Shown: positions 1-8,102, counted from the stretch's first letter. The stretch: 64,000 bases of DNA from Streptomyces rubiginosohelvolus (GCF_014649875.1 NZ_BMTW01000002.1:186001-250000), one strand, 5' to 3'. The notes: generated from the letters alone by a model not told the origin. Made by a program: numbers and translations.

Positions 1-1387
1 GCCGGAAGGGCTGGTCGTCGGGGGAGTTGAAGCGGTCGACGGCGAGCCGGACGCCGCGTTCCTGGGCGCGTCCGGCGGCGCTGAGGGGGCCGGTGAGGTC
101 GGCGTGCACGCCGATGATCAGGCGCCGTCCGCCCGGAGCCCCGTCGCCGCCTGCCCCTTCCGCTTCGTCGCCGGTGAGCCGTACGGCGGCGAAGGCTCCG
201 CCGCCGAGGGCGAGAGCGCCGCCGGCCGCGATGAGCAGGAACCGCCGTCGGCCGGGGGCGGGTTGCGGAGGCCCGGGCTCCTCGGCGACGGCGACGGTGG
301 CGTCGATGGCGGGCAGGGCCAGGAGCGCGGCGGCCCGGTCCGCGATGATCCGGACGACGTCCTCGGGCAGCCAGTCGGCGGTGGCCCCGGCGGGCAGGTC
401 CTCGGCGATCAGGGTGTCGAGGTCGGCGGCGGCTGGACGCTCGCCGGGGTCCTTGGCGAGGCACCGCTCCAGCAGCGCGCGCAGTACGGGGTCCTCGACG
501 CCGCCGAGGTCGGGGGCGTCGTGCACGGTGCGGTAGAGGACGGCGTCGACCGCACCGCTGCCGAAGGGCGGCCGGCCGGTGGCCGCGTAGGCCAGGAGAC
601 AGCCGAGCGAAAAGACGTCCCCGGCGGATCCGGGAGGGCCGGTGGGGCCGACGGACCCGGGAGACCCGGTGGGGCCGGGCGGCCCGGTGGGGCCCGGAGA
701 CCCGGTAGGGCCCGGAGACCCGGTGGGGCCCGGAGACCCGGTAGGGCCAGCAGACCCTGCCGCCCCGGCGGACCCAGTGGCCTCGGCCGCCCCGGCGGAC
801 CCGGCCGGCCCGGTGGCCCCGCCCGCGCCCCCGGCCACCCCCTCCGGCGGCAGAAACCCCGGCGTCCCCACGATCAGCCCCGTGGCGGTCAGGGCGGTCG
901 CGTCGGCGGCGCGGGCGATCCCGAAGTCGATCAGCCGGGGCCCGCTCGCCGTCAGCAGGACGTTGCCCGGTTTCACGTCGCGGTGGACGAGCCCGGCGGC
1001 GTGCACGGCGGCCAGGGCGCGGGCGACCAGTCGGCCGAGGACGGTGACGCTGCGCACGGGCAGCGGTCCGCGTCGGGCGACGACGTCGGACAGCGTCGGC
1101 CCCGGGACGAACTCGGTCGCGAGCCAAGGCCGTTCGGCCTCCGTGTCGGCGCCGGTGACGGACACGGCCCAGGGGCTGTCGACCCGGCGGGCGGCCTCGG
1201 CCTCACGGCGGAAGCGGGCCCGGAAGTCCTCGTCCCCGGCGTACTCGGGCAGGATCACCTTGATCGCGGCGAGCGCTCCGGCATCGGTGCGGCCGAGGTA
1301 GACGACACCCATGCCGCCGGCTCCGAGGCGGCCGAGGAGCCGGTGGCCGGCGATCCGGGCGGGGTCGGTGGGTCGCAGGTCGTCCAT
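1..1387 (-). CDS. Ser/Thr protein kinase fused to a substrate-binding-protein-like sensor (3' end beyond window)
   Basis: Membrane receptor-type Hanks kinase, read leftward from ATG 1387; the C-terminus lies outside the window. Seen: glycine-rich loop GAGGMGVVY, catalytic Lys43 (AAIK), HRDVKPGN with Asp137, DFG at Asp154, then GTPGFLPPE (near residue 182). A 74-residue Gly/Ala/Pro/Ser/Thr insert follows before the alpha-F motif GDVFSLG (Asp257). After the kinase come a basic stop-transfer and a hydrophobic helix near residues 380-403, then [16 protein letters not shown], which resembles the start of branched-chain amino-acid-type periplasmic binding proteins. Kinase plus Peripla_BP fusions are known in actinomycetes, so ligand-gated signalling across the membrane is a reasonable inference. 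The lipoprotein gene ends 9 nt upstream, so the two are probably cotranscribed. Confidence 0.9.
   Translation of the reverse strand, partial: MDDLRPTDPARIAGHRLLGRLGAGGMGVVYLGRTDAGALAAIKVILPEYAGDEDFRARFRREAEAARRVDSPWAVSVTGADTEAERPWLATEFVPGPTLSDVVARRGPLPVRSVTVLGRLVARALAAVHAAGLVHRDVKPGNVLLTASGPRLIDFGIARAADATALTATGLIVGTPGFLPPEGVAGGAGGATGPAGSAGAAEATGSAGAAGSAGPTGSPGPTGSPGPTGSPGPTGPPGPTGSPGSVGPTGPPGSAGDVFSLGCLLAYAATGRPPFGSGAVDAVLYRTVHDAPDLGGVEDPVLRALLERCLAKDPGERPAAADLDTLIAEDLPAGATADWLPEDVVRIIADRAAALLALPAIDATVAVAEEPGPPQPAPGRRRFLLIAAGGALALGGGAFAAVRLTGDEAEGAGGDGAPGGRRLIIGVHADLTGPLSAAGRAQERGVRLAVDRFNSPDDQPFR
620..775 (-). repeat. Collagen-like Gly-X-Y repeat coding segment inside the kinase domain
   Basis: Residues 205-255 of the kinase are 17 uninterrupted Gly-X-Y triplets, rich in GPT, GSP and GPP. 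Four more triplets lie upstream, separated by an E-A-T break. At DNA level an 18-nt unit is repeated in tandem at 686-703, 704-721, 722-739 and, degenerate, 740-757 and 668-685. The units differ mainly by ggg/agg at one codon, which indicates expansion by slippage or unequal crossover. Confidence 0.9.
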
Positions 1388-1396
1388 CGCCGGGCC

Positions 1397-2227
1397 TCAG
1401 CTCTGCTTCTCGACGGCGGATTCCAGCCGGACCAGCATGGCGGCCTGCGCCTGGACGACCAGGTTGTCGATCTCGTCCCGAGTACGCCCCTTCGCCCCCT
1501 TGCCGGTCACGGCGACGGTGAACTGGAGGGTCTGCGCCTGCTGCCAGGCGTAGTGGTGCGGCCCGCCGAGTTCGGAACTCCGGTACTCCCCCACCTCACT
1601 GAGGGCGTCCTCGGAGTTGGTCTGGGTGGCCTCGCCGCCGAACAGCGCGGCGGCGACCATGGATCCGATCAGTTCACCCTCGCGCAGCTGCTGCGTGGGG
1701 CAGCGCATCGTCTCCTCGATCGACTCCGCCATCTCCCAGGCCGCGTCCTGGCGGGTGCGGTGCACGGTGACGACGGCGCCGAGGCGCACCGGCCCCTTGC
1801 CCGCCGCCGCGGGCACCTCGAACGACCGGGTGAGGGTGGCCAGGACGCTGTGGCCGGGCTTCCGCTGCTGCCAGACGCAGTCCTCGCCGAGCACGGGCCA
1901 GGTGTCCGGGCCGCTCTCGTACGGGCTCCGCTTCACCACCCCGGGACCGAAGCTGTCGGGGTCGGCGATGACCCGGTCGATGAGATCCAGTGCCGCGGCC
2001 CGGGTCGTGGGGAACCGGGCGGGGTCGGGGTCCGGTGTCTTCGTCGGCTCGGCGGACGGTTCGGCGTCGGTGCCGGCCACGGAGTCCGGGGCCGCGCTCG
2101 CCGAGGCGCCCCGCCGCTCCGTCGTCCCGGGTTCGTCCGCCGCACCCGTACAACCGGCCAGCAGCACGGCGGCCAGGGCGAGAGACAGCGCGAACCGGCC
2201 CCCTCTTAACGGCACGTGACAGGTCAC
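1397..2227 (-). CDS. Putative lipoprotein of unknown function
   Basis: A 276-residue protein starting at GTG 2227. The N-terminus is a lipoprotein signal (FALSLALAAVLLAGC) with lipobox LLAGC, followed by a low-complexity linker rich in Ser, Ala, Glu and Thr. The remainder is a soluble domain I do not recognise; it contains an RTRQDAAWEMAESIEE helix and ends in a helical segment with a terminal KQS. A longer start at 2266 would put 13 unlikely residues ahead of the signal, whereas a purine-rich stretch precedes GTG 2227. It lies 9 nt upstream of the receptor kinase, so it could be an accessory ligand-binding or folding partner of that kinase (inference from position only). Confidence 0.75.
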   Translation of the reverse strand: MTCHVPLRGGRFALSLALAAVLLAGCTGAADEPGTTERRGASASAAPDSVAGTDAEPSAEPTKTPDPDPARFPTTRAAALDLIDRVIADPDSFGPGVVKRSPYESGPDTWPVLGEDCVWQQRKPGHSVLATLTRSFEVPAAAGKGPVRLGAVVTVHRTRQDAAWEMAESIEETMRCPTQQLREGELIGSMVAAALFGGEATQTNSEDALSEVGEYRSSELGGPHHYAWQQAQTLQFTVAVTGKGAKGRTRDEIDNLVVQAQAAMLVRLESAVEKQS

Positions 2228-2364
2228 AGCGCTTCCCCCGCTCCTCCTCGACGCCGCATCGATCATAGGTTCGGCGGGCCGTCGCCGTGGAGGGGTCCGG
2301 GCACTGTTGCCTCATCGGGACATGCGGGCACTCCGCCTCTCGCGGAGCCGTTCCGGCCGGGTGG

Positions 2365-3204
2365 TCAGCCGGTCTCCGCCAGAAAGGTACGGAGGTGCTC
2401 GACGAGGGCGTCCGGCCGGTCCTGGGGAAGGAGCGTGTAGCTGTCGGCCACCTCCACCAGCCGTCCCTGCGGGAGGATGTCGGCGAGGCGTCGCCCGTGG
2501 TCCGGCGGCATGACCCGGTCCTCGGTCGCCCAGACCACCAGCGCGGGCCGGTCGAAGGTGCGCAGTTGCTCGGCCCAGCGCAGGAGTTCGGCCTTCTCCG
2601 GTACGCCGAGGACATAGGCGCGCAGGTCGCGCCGGATCTCGGCCGAGGTCAGCAGCGGCCGGAACCAGTCGTCCATCGTGGCGTGCGGGACGGGCCGTTT
2701 GCTCATCCATCCCCAGGTCATGGGCAGCAGCCGGGCGGGCTTCAGCCGGAGCAGGGAGAAGGCGGCCCGGATCCCTCCGGGCAGCCTGGCGAAGGCGGCG
2801 AGGTTCCGCCCGGGCAGCCCGGGCGGATAGTTGTCGAACGCCTCGCAGGAGGTGATGACGAGCCGGCCGATCCGGTCGGCCGTCCCGTCCGCGACCAGGG
2901 CCTGAGCGCCGCCCCAGTCGTTCATCACGAGTGTCACGTCCTCCAGTCGGAGGGCTTCCAGGAACTCGGCGACCAGCCGCGCGACCCCGAGGACGGACAG
3001 GTCGGCCCCGGCGTCCATGGGCCTGCGGTGCCCGCCGAGCGGCAGGGTCGGCACGATGCACCGCACCCCGTCGCCGAGCCCGGCGACCACCTCGTCCCAC
3101 AGCGAACCGTTCATGGCCACGCCGTGCAGGAGGACCACGACAGGCCCGTCGCCACCGGTGTCGGGGTACTCGATCACGCCCGCCGAAAGCCTCACATCGC
3201 CCAT
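2365..3204 (-). CDS. Alpha/beta hydrolase, haloalkane dehalogenase/epoxide hydrolase-like, His position altered
   Basis: A 279-residue cytoplasmic alpha/beta-fold hydrolase from ATG 3204. The oxyanion region is LLHGVAMNGSLW and the nucleophile elbow reads VMNDWGGAQ. The elbow therefore carries Asp, as in haloalkane dehalogenases and epoxide hydrolases, not Ser. The acid-loop region is VVWATEDRVMPP. Where a catalytic His is expected before the last helix, the sequence reads VADSYTLLPQDRP, with Tyr in the His position, so activity and substrate are uncertain. It is transcribed toward the lipoprotein/kinase pair with a gap of about 137 nt and is divergent from the GAP1-type gene. Confidence 0.85.
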   Translation of the reverse strand: MGDVRLSAGVIEYPDTGGDGPVVVLLHGVAMNGSLWDEVVAGLGDGVRCIVPTLPLGGHRRPMDAGADLSVLGVARLVAEFLEALRLEDVTLVMNDWGGAQALVADGTADRIGRLVITSCEAFDNYPPGLPGRNLAAFARLPGGIRAAFSLLRLKPARLLPMTWGWMSKRPVPHATMDDWFRPLLTSAEIRRDLRAYVLGVPEKAELLRWAEQLRTFDRPALVVWATEDRVMPPDHGRRLADILPQGRLVEVADSYTLLPQDRPDALVEHLRTFLAETG

Positions 3205-3369
3205 GCGGTCAACATAGTCCCGCCGCCCTCGGGCCAGCACCTGACGCAGCGTAGGGATTCCCTCCCCGTCCTTGATAACGTCGCCCCCGCGGCTGCGGAC
3301 TTCTCCCCCGACCCAGCCGTACGGGGTGGGCACGGGGACCGGGCGCGGCAGGACGAAGAGGGCCGACAG

Positions 3370-5850
3370 ATGAGCCTTGCACAGGTGCACTACACCTCCG
3401 CCGCGCCGGGGGACGAGGGAACGGCGGGCCGGTTCACGGCGGTCGGTCCCGGGGTGTCCGGGGCGCTGCTGGCGGAGATCGAGCCCTTGCTGCGCCACGA
3501 GCTTCCCGACGGCGTTGCCGACCGCCCGTCGGACGGCGAACTGCGTTCACTGCCGCAGTCGTTCACGTACGCCGCCCTCTCCGACGGCAGCCGTCTGGTG
3601 TCCCGGTCGGCCCCGGTACGGGCCACGGCCGGCGCCACGGGGCCGGGGGTCCGGTTCCACGCGCACGCGGTGCATCTGCCGCCGGGGGTGCCGCTGCCCG
3701 GCGACCGGCTGCCGGTCGAGGCGTGGCGGTCGCCGCACTGGGTGGCGGTGACACCCGGCGGCGCGATACCGGACCCGCTGACGCTGCCTCCGGGACCGAC
3801 GGCGGTCTCGGAAGGCCTGGACGACTTCGCCGTGTCGCGCGGGCCCTGGCTCGCGGCCGTCCTGGCGGATCTGCGCCGGGCGAGCGAGCCGACGGAGCCC
3901 GGTGGGCGGCCGGTGGTGCTGGTCGAGCGGCAGTGCGCGGACGTGGCCCGGTGGCTGGGGCTCGCGTCCGTGACCCTGCCGAGGGAGAGCGCGGAGCGGC
4001 TGACGTTCACCACGTACACCCGGCGGCCGGGGAGTTCGGCGGCGCGGGTGGTGGGAGTGCTGCCCGAGGACGCGGAGGCGGCCCGGGCGGCGGGCCTGCG
4101 GGTACATGTGTGCGCGGGGCAGCCCCCGTCGGCCGGCGGTATGGACGACGCGTGGGCGGCGACGGCGGCGCGGGTGTGGCGGAGCCGCTCGCCTGAGCTG
4201 TTCCGGGAGGCGCGGGAACTGCCCGGGGAGCCTTTCGCGGCAGGCCCGTTGGCGGTGACGGCCCTGTGCGCGGGGATCGCGCTCGGGCCGGACGAGCGTG
4301 CGGCGGCGGCCGGTTGGGCGGCGGACCGTCCGTACGCCCTGGACGCCAAACGTACGGGCCAGCTGGTCGAGGCCCTCACCTCCCCCGGCATCGACGACCG
4401 TACGGGCCCCGAATTCGACGCGGCGGGACGGCTGTTCGGCGCCCTGGAGGGCCGCTGCCCCGCAGCGGTGACCGCTCCGCTGGCGGCCATGCTGGTGACG
4501 GAGGCCGTACGGGGCGGCAACGGCTCGCTGGAACTGCCGCGCCGGGACGCGTTCGTGGGGCCGGAGGGCGCGGCGGTAGCGGAGCGGCTCGCCCCGGAGA
4601 TCCTCACCGAGCTGAGTGATACGGCCGGGACCCGTTCGGTGGCGCGGACCGTCCAACTGCTGCGGGTGGCACGGCTGCTGGGCGTGGACGGTACGGATGC
4701 GCTGCCGGAGGTCGTGGACCGCCTGGCACCGGCGCTACTGGCGGAGGCCGCGGCAGAGGGAGGAGCGGACACCCCTGACTTCGCCCCGGCCCTGCTGGAA
4801 CTGCTGGACGAGCAGTTCGAGGTGCGGACGGCGTTGCTGGGCGCGCTGGACCGGATCGCCCCGCAGGACCCCGGGGCGGTGGCCCGGTTCCTGGAGCGGG
4901 TGGCGCTGCCGTTCACGGGGACGCAGGCGTTGCCGCACCTGCGGATGTGCGCCGAGGTACCGGGGGCGATGGCGACGCTGGGCGGGGACCGGGCGGCGGT
5001 GTGGCACCGGGTGCTGCGGGCGGCCGGCCTCTCCCCCTTCGCCGAACCGCTGGTCCTGCGCACGGCGGTGGGCCTGGTGTGGGAGGACCGGGCCCCGACG
5101 GTCGAGGAGGCCCGCCTCCTGCTCGACGCGGCCACGTCGGACTCGCACCGCGCGGCCGGTACGTGGGCCCGCCTGGTCGAGGCGGCGTTGAGCGCGTCCG
5201 CCACGGGAACGCCCTCGACCGGCCCGTCCGCTGCGAGCACCGACGAGGCGGCGGCCCTCGCCCACGACCTCCTGCGCGGCTTCCCCGGGGAGATCGGCGG
5301 CCGGGAGCGGGCGGGCCTCCTGCTGCTGGACCTGGTCCGCGAACTGCGCACGGGTGCGCCGGAACCCGGCTGGGCGGAGACGGTCCGCACCCTGTGCGCC
5401 CAGGCGGAACCGGTCGAACCGGCACTGAGGGAGCGGGCCCACGCGGCGTTGGTCGAACGGCTGCTGGCCCCGGACCGCCCGGGCGCCGAGCTGTACGACT
5501 TCGTCCACGGCGACGACACGGAGCTGATCGCCGCGTACAACCGCACCGCCCGGACGGAAACGGTACGGACCCGGCTGCGCACCCAGCCCGCCTACGCGGC
5601 GGACTGCTTCACCGTCTGGACCGCCCACCCGCACGCGGGCAGGACCTGGCCCCCGGTCGCCGCCGCCCTCCTCGACGAGGTCCTGCGCCCGGCCGTCCGC
5701 GCCATGTCGGCCGAGGACGTCGCGGAGGTCGAGGCGACGGTGGGCCGCACGGGCAGCAGCGGCCGGGCGGAGGCCTTCCGCACCTGGAACCGTTCGAGCA
5801 CGCTGGGCCGTCTGGGCCGCCGGATCGCGGGGCGGGTGCGGCGGGGGTGA
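3370..5850 (+). CDS. GTPase-associated protein 1 (GAP1)-related protein
   Basis: An 826-residue protein starting at ATG 3370 (MSLAQVHYTSAAPG). The N-terminal ~240 residues fit the GAP1-N domain: an opening QVHYTSA strand, a PQSFTYAALSDG strand, the RFHAHAVHLPPG strand, and the Phe/Thr-rich ERLTFTTYTRRP. The rest is Ala/Leu/Arg-rich alpha-helix, consistent with the helical GAP1-M and GAP1-C regions, ending in a basic tail. GAP1 proteins have been described by comparative genomics beside TRAFAC GTPases and other effectors in NTP-dependent conflict-type systems. No GTPase or effector gene is adjacent here: the upstream gene is divergent and the next gene is convergent. The biochemical role is unknown. 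Confidence 0.8.
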   Translation: MSLAQVHYTSAAPGDEGTAGRFTAVGPGVSGALLAEIEPLLRHELPDGVADRPSDGELRSLPQSFTYAALSDGSRLVSRSAPVRATAGATGPGVRFHAHAVHLPPGVPLPGDRLPVEAWRSPHWVAVTPGGAIPDPLTLPPGPTAVSEGLDDFAVSRGPWLAAVLADLRRASEPTEPGGRPVVLVERQCADVARWLGLASVTLPRESAERLTFTTYTRRPGSSAARVVGVLPEDAEAARAAGLRVHVCAGQPPSAGGMDDAWAATAARVWRSRSPELFREARELPGEPFAAGPLAVTALCAGIALGPDERAAAAGWAADRPYALDAKRTGQLVEALTSPGIDDRTGPEFDAAGRLFGALEGRCPAAVTAPLAAMLVTEAVRGGNGSLELPRRDAFVGPEGAAVAERLAPEILTELSDTAGTRSVARTVQLLRVARLLGVDGTDALPEVVDRLAPALLAEAAAEGGADTPDFAPALLELLDEQFEVRTALLGALDRIAPQDPGAVARFLERVALPFTGTQALPHLRMCAEVPGAMATLGGDRAAVWHRVLRAAGLSPFAEPLVLRTAVGLVWEDRAPTVEEARLLLDAATSDSHRAAGTWARLVEAALSASATGTPSTGPSAASTDEAAALAHDLLRGFPGEIGGRERAGLLLLDLVRELRTGAPEPGWAETVRTLCAQAEPVEPALRERAHAALVERLLAPDRPGAELYDFVHGDDTELIAAYNRTARTETVRTRLRTQPAYAADCFTVWTAHPHAGRTWPPVAAALLDEVLRPAVRAMSAEDVAEVEATVGRTGSSGRAEAFRTWNRSSTLGRLGRRIAGRVRRG

Positions 5851-5875
5851 GCCCCGAGAGCCCGACCGTGTGGGG

Positions 5876-6460
5876 TCAGTGGGTGAATCCCTTCACCTGA
5901 ACGGCATTTCCGTAACTGTGCGCGTCCGCCTTCTCCACCTGGAACCCCGCCGAGGCAAGAATGCCCAGGACGGCGTCCCGCATACAGGTCTGCACGGTTT
6001 CGAAGTGGCGGATCTCCCGGGGCAGATGCGACGGATCAACACCCCGCTCCAGAAGGTCTACCGCTGCGGCCGTCAGTTCCGCCTGGGTATTCCAGTCCAC
6101 CAGGACACCACCGTCCGCGAGAGGGTCCACCCGGACGTGCGCACCGGGTCTGCCGCCGGAATGCTCGTCGAGGTCTTCTCGGTAGGCGGAGATACCCGCC
6201 CGAACCAGTGCACGGCAGGCCTCGTCGGCCAGTTGCCCGCGCTCAGTGATGACCTCCGGGGTGGCTTTCGGCGGCAGATCGAAGTTGTACCCACCCACGC
6301 GTTTCTCCCACTGAAACCGGCCGCCGATTGTCTCTCCATCGCACACGCATACGTTGCCCCTGCTCGCCCAGGACAGGTCGGCACCCTGGGCGACCCGGCA
6401 TCTCGGGGGCAGAGCGCGGGTGCCTCCGCGGGATCGCTTCGGACAGAACCGGCCCGTCAT
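5876..6460 (-). CDS. Uncharacterised protein, start uncertain
   Basis: I do not recognise this family. The C-terminal ~150 residues look like a real mixed alpha/beta protein (for example AHVRVDPLADGGVLVDWNTQ and TCMRDAVLGILASAGFQVE, ending QVKGFTH). The first ~38 residues from ATG 6460 are Arg/Cys/Pro-rich and less convincing. ATG 6460 overlaps the stop of the upstream VOC gene as ATGA, which would favour coupling, but GTG 6346 is an alternative start giving about 156 residues. It converges on the GAP1-type gene with a 25-nt gap. Confidence 0.55.
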   Translation of the reverse strand: MTGRFCPKRSRGGTRALPPRCRVAQGADLSWASRGNVCVCDGETIGGRFQWEKRVGGYNFDLPPKATPEVITERGQLADEACRALVRAGISAYREDLDEHSGGRPGAHVRVDPLADGGVLVDWNTQAELTAAAVDLLERGVDPSHLPREIRHFETVQTCMRDAVLGILASAGFQVEKADAHSYGNAVQVKGFTH

Positions 6461-6825
6461 GCGCGGTCGTGCAGCGTGACATGGTAGCCGTCGGGGTCCG
6501 CGAAGGTGAACGTCCGGCCGAAGGGGCCGTCGATCGGCGCCGAGACGATGGCGTGGCCGTCGGCGGCGAGCGCGTCGTGGATGGCCTGGACGTCCGTGGC
6601 GTGGAGCCAGATCGCGGCGCCGATGCCGGGCTGGGCGACCGATGCGAGATCCGTCCCGGGAATGACCTCGCGCAGGGCGAACGCGATCGGCTTCGTCTCG
6701 AAGACGACGGCGTGCGGGGGTCCGGCCGGTGAGCGGACGAGGCCGAGGTACTGCTCGTAGAACGCCTGCGAGGCGGCGAGGTCGCGCGCCTGGAACGAGA
6801 TGAAGTCGGGACCGGTGGCGGGCAT
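6457..6825 (-). CDS. VOC (glyoxalase/bleomycin resistance-like) family protein
   Basis: A 122-residue single VOC-fold protein. It begins at ATG 6825 behind an AGAAGGAG ribosome site. Two beta-alpha-beta-beta-beta units are visible: FISFQARDLAASQAFYEQYL with VVFETKPIAFALRE, then WLHATDVQAIHDAL with TFTFADPDGYHVTLHD. The terminal FADPDGY signature is typical. It has one domain, so it would act as a dimer with metal ligands at the interface. Substrate unknown. It is divergent from a MarR regulator across two shared operators, which suggests control by that regulator and a role in detoxification or antibiotic/electrophile response. Confidence 0.9.
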   Translation of the reverse strand: MPATGPDFISFQARDLAASQAFYEQYLGLVRSPAGPPHAVVFETKPIAFALREVIPGTDLASVAQPGIGAAIWLHATDVQAIHDALAADGHAIVSAPIDGPFGRTFTFADPDGYHVTLHDRA

Positions 6826-6845
6826 GGTGGCACTCCTTCTCTTCG

Positions 6846-6861
6846 TGTCAGATTCCTGACA
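6846..6861. promoter_or_regulatory. MarR operator copy 1 (16-bp palindrome)
   Basis: TGTCAGATTCCTGACA, an inverted repeat with TGTCAG/CTGACA half-sites, 20 nt upstream of the VOC start. A near-identical second copy lies 28 nt away. Such palindromes in a MarR divergent promoter are the usual operators of the adjacent regulator. Confidence 0.8.
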
Positions 6862-6873
6862 CGCACCACTGTA

Positions 6874-6889
6874 TGTCAGACTCCTGACA
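6874..6889. promoter_or_regulatory. MarR operator copy 2, overlapping the marR start codon
   Basis: TGTCAGACTCCTGACA, differing from copy 1 at one base. Its last A is the first base of the marR ATG. There is no ribosome site before that ATG, so the transcript is probably leaderless and this operator would lie across the transcription start, giving tight autoregulation. Confidence 0.8.
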
Positions 6890-7338
6890 TGAGCAAAAGA
6901 GACACCGGCGTCGACCTGGACACCTCGCTGGGCTACCTGCTGAAAGAGGCTTCGACCGCCCTGCGGGTAGCCATGGAGGAGGTCCTGCGCCCCCTCGGGA
7001 TGACCGTGACGCACTACTCCTGCCTCGAACTGCTGGCCCAACGGCCGGGCATGTCGAACTCCGAGCTCGCGCGCGGCGCGTTCGTGACCCGGCAGTCGAT
7101 GAACGTGCTGCTCCAGGCCCTGGAACGGGACGGCTACGTGACCAGGCCCGCCGAGGCGGCAGTGGGGAAGGTCCTCCCCGCACAGCTCACACCTCGTGGA
7201 CGACAGAGCCTGGAGGAGGCGTCCGCGGCGGTCAGGGCCGTCGAGGTCAGAATGCTGGCCGGCATGACCGAGGACGAGCAGGAAATCGCGTTCCGGGCCC
7301 TCCGGAGCATGATCGATTCACTGCGCGGCCCCGCATAG
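6889..7338 (+). CDS. MarR family transcriptional regulator
   Basis: A 149-residue winged-helix regulator. The N-terminal dimerisation helix (LGYLLKEASTALRVAMEE) leads into a typical core: THYSCLELLAQRPGMSNSELARG, then recognition helix VTRQSMNVLLQALERDG, then a wing (YVTRPAEAAVGKVLPAQLTPRG). A long C-terminal helix follows. It starts at ATG 6889 directly on an operator. MarR proteins respond to small phenolics, antibiotics or oxidants. The likely target is the divergent VOC gene plus itself. It is convergent with the dienelactone-hydrolase-like gene (17-nt gap). Confidence 0.93.
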   Translation: MSKRDTGVDLDTSLGYLLKEASTALRVAMEEVLRPLGMTVTHYSCLELLAQRPGMSNSELARGAFVTRQSMNVLLQALERDGYVTRPAEAAVGKVLPAQLTPRGRQSLEEASAAVRAVEVRMLAGMTEDEQEIAFRALRSMIDSLRGPA

Positions 7339-7355
7339 CCCACCAGCCCCTGGGT

Positions 7356-8102
7356 TCACGCCCCCAGCTCGTCCGCCACTGGCACGCACTCGGCGAGCAG
7401 TTCGACGACGTCGCGCCAGGCGCGTCGCGCGTGCCGGGGGTGGTGGCCGACGCCGGGGACCGTGGCGTGGTCGACCGTCGGGTGGTGGAAGGCGTGCAAG
7501 GCTCCGCCGTAGACCGTGAGGCGCCAGTCGACGCCCGCGGCCTGCATCTCGGCGGTGAACGCGTTCCGCTGCTCGGGCGACATGATCGGGTCCTCCGACC
7601 CGACCCCGGCCCACACCGGGCAGCGGATGTTCGCCGCCTCGCCCGGTCGGCCCGTGGTCGTCGCGTTGACGGTCCCGATCGCACGCAGGTCGACACCGTC
7701 GCGCCCGAGCTCCAGCCCGATGGCTCCCCCGGTGCCGTAGCCGACGGCGGCGATCCGGTCGGGGTCGGTCCGCGGTTCGGCGCGCAACACGTCGAGCGCC
7801 GCATGGCCGATGTCCCGCATCCGGTCCGGGTCAGCCAGGAGCGGCAGGCAACGGGCCAGCATCTCCTCCGGATCGCCCAGGTAGCGCCCGCCGTGCAGGT
7901 CGAAGGCCAGCGTTACGTAGCCCAGTTCGGCCAGCGCGTCGGCACGGCGGCGCTCGACGTCGCTGAGCCCCATGCCCTCCGGCCCGAGCAGAACGGCGGG
8001 CCGGGGGTCGACACCGGCCGGGAGCGCGAGGTACCCGACCATCGTCAAACCGTCGGCCGGATACTCGACCGTACGCGTCGTCACCGCTGTCATCGCCGTC
8101 AT
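7356..8102 (-). CDS. Dienelactone hydrolase family protein, nucleophile replaced by Gly
   Basis: A 248-residue alpha/beta hydrolase of the DLH family starting at ATG 8102 (MTAMTAVTTRTVEY). Family features: LLGPEGMGLSD near the oxyanion strand, FDLHGGRYLGDPEE, acid region VWAGVGSEDPIMSPEQ and His region YGGALHAFHHP. The nucleophile elbow reads VGYGTGGAIGLE. Classical DLH has a Cys, and relatives a Ser, at the third position of GxCxGG; here the codon is GGC (Gly). The acid and His are retained. Either this subfamily uses another chemistry or the protein is non-hydrolytic. No partner gene is apparent. Confidence 0.85.
   Translation of the reverse strand: MTAMTAVTTRTVEYPADGLTMVGYLALPAGVDPRPAVLLGPEGMGLSDVERRRADALAELGYVTLAFDLHGGRYLGDPEEMLARCLPLLADPDRMRDIGHAALDVLRAEPRTDPDRIAAVGYGTGGAIGLELGRDGVDLRAIGTVNATTTGRPGEAANIRCPVWAGVGSEDPIMSPEQRNAFTAEMQAAGVDWRLTVYGGALHAFHHPTVDHATVPGVGHHPRHARRAWRDVVELLAECVPVADELGA

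Noticed and set aside
668..757. Tandem 18-nt units considered as a CRISPR-like or VNTR locus
   Set aside because: Units are contiguous without spacers and encode Gly-X-Y triplets in frame with the kinase.
3390..5582. Long open frame on the minus strand (about 730 codons) opposite the GAP1-type gene
   Set aside because: Its product is Ser/Arg/Ala/Pro-rich with no family features, while the plus-strand frame has clear protein character. High GC at third positions keeps antisense frames open.
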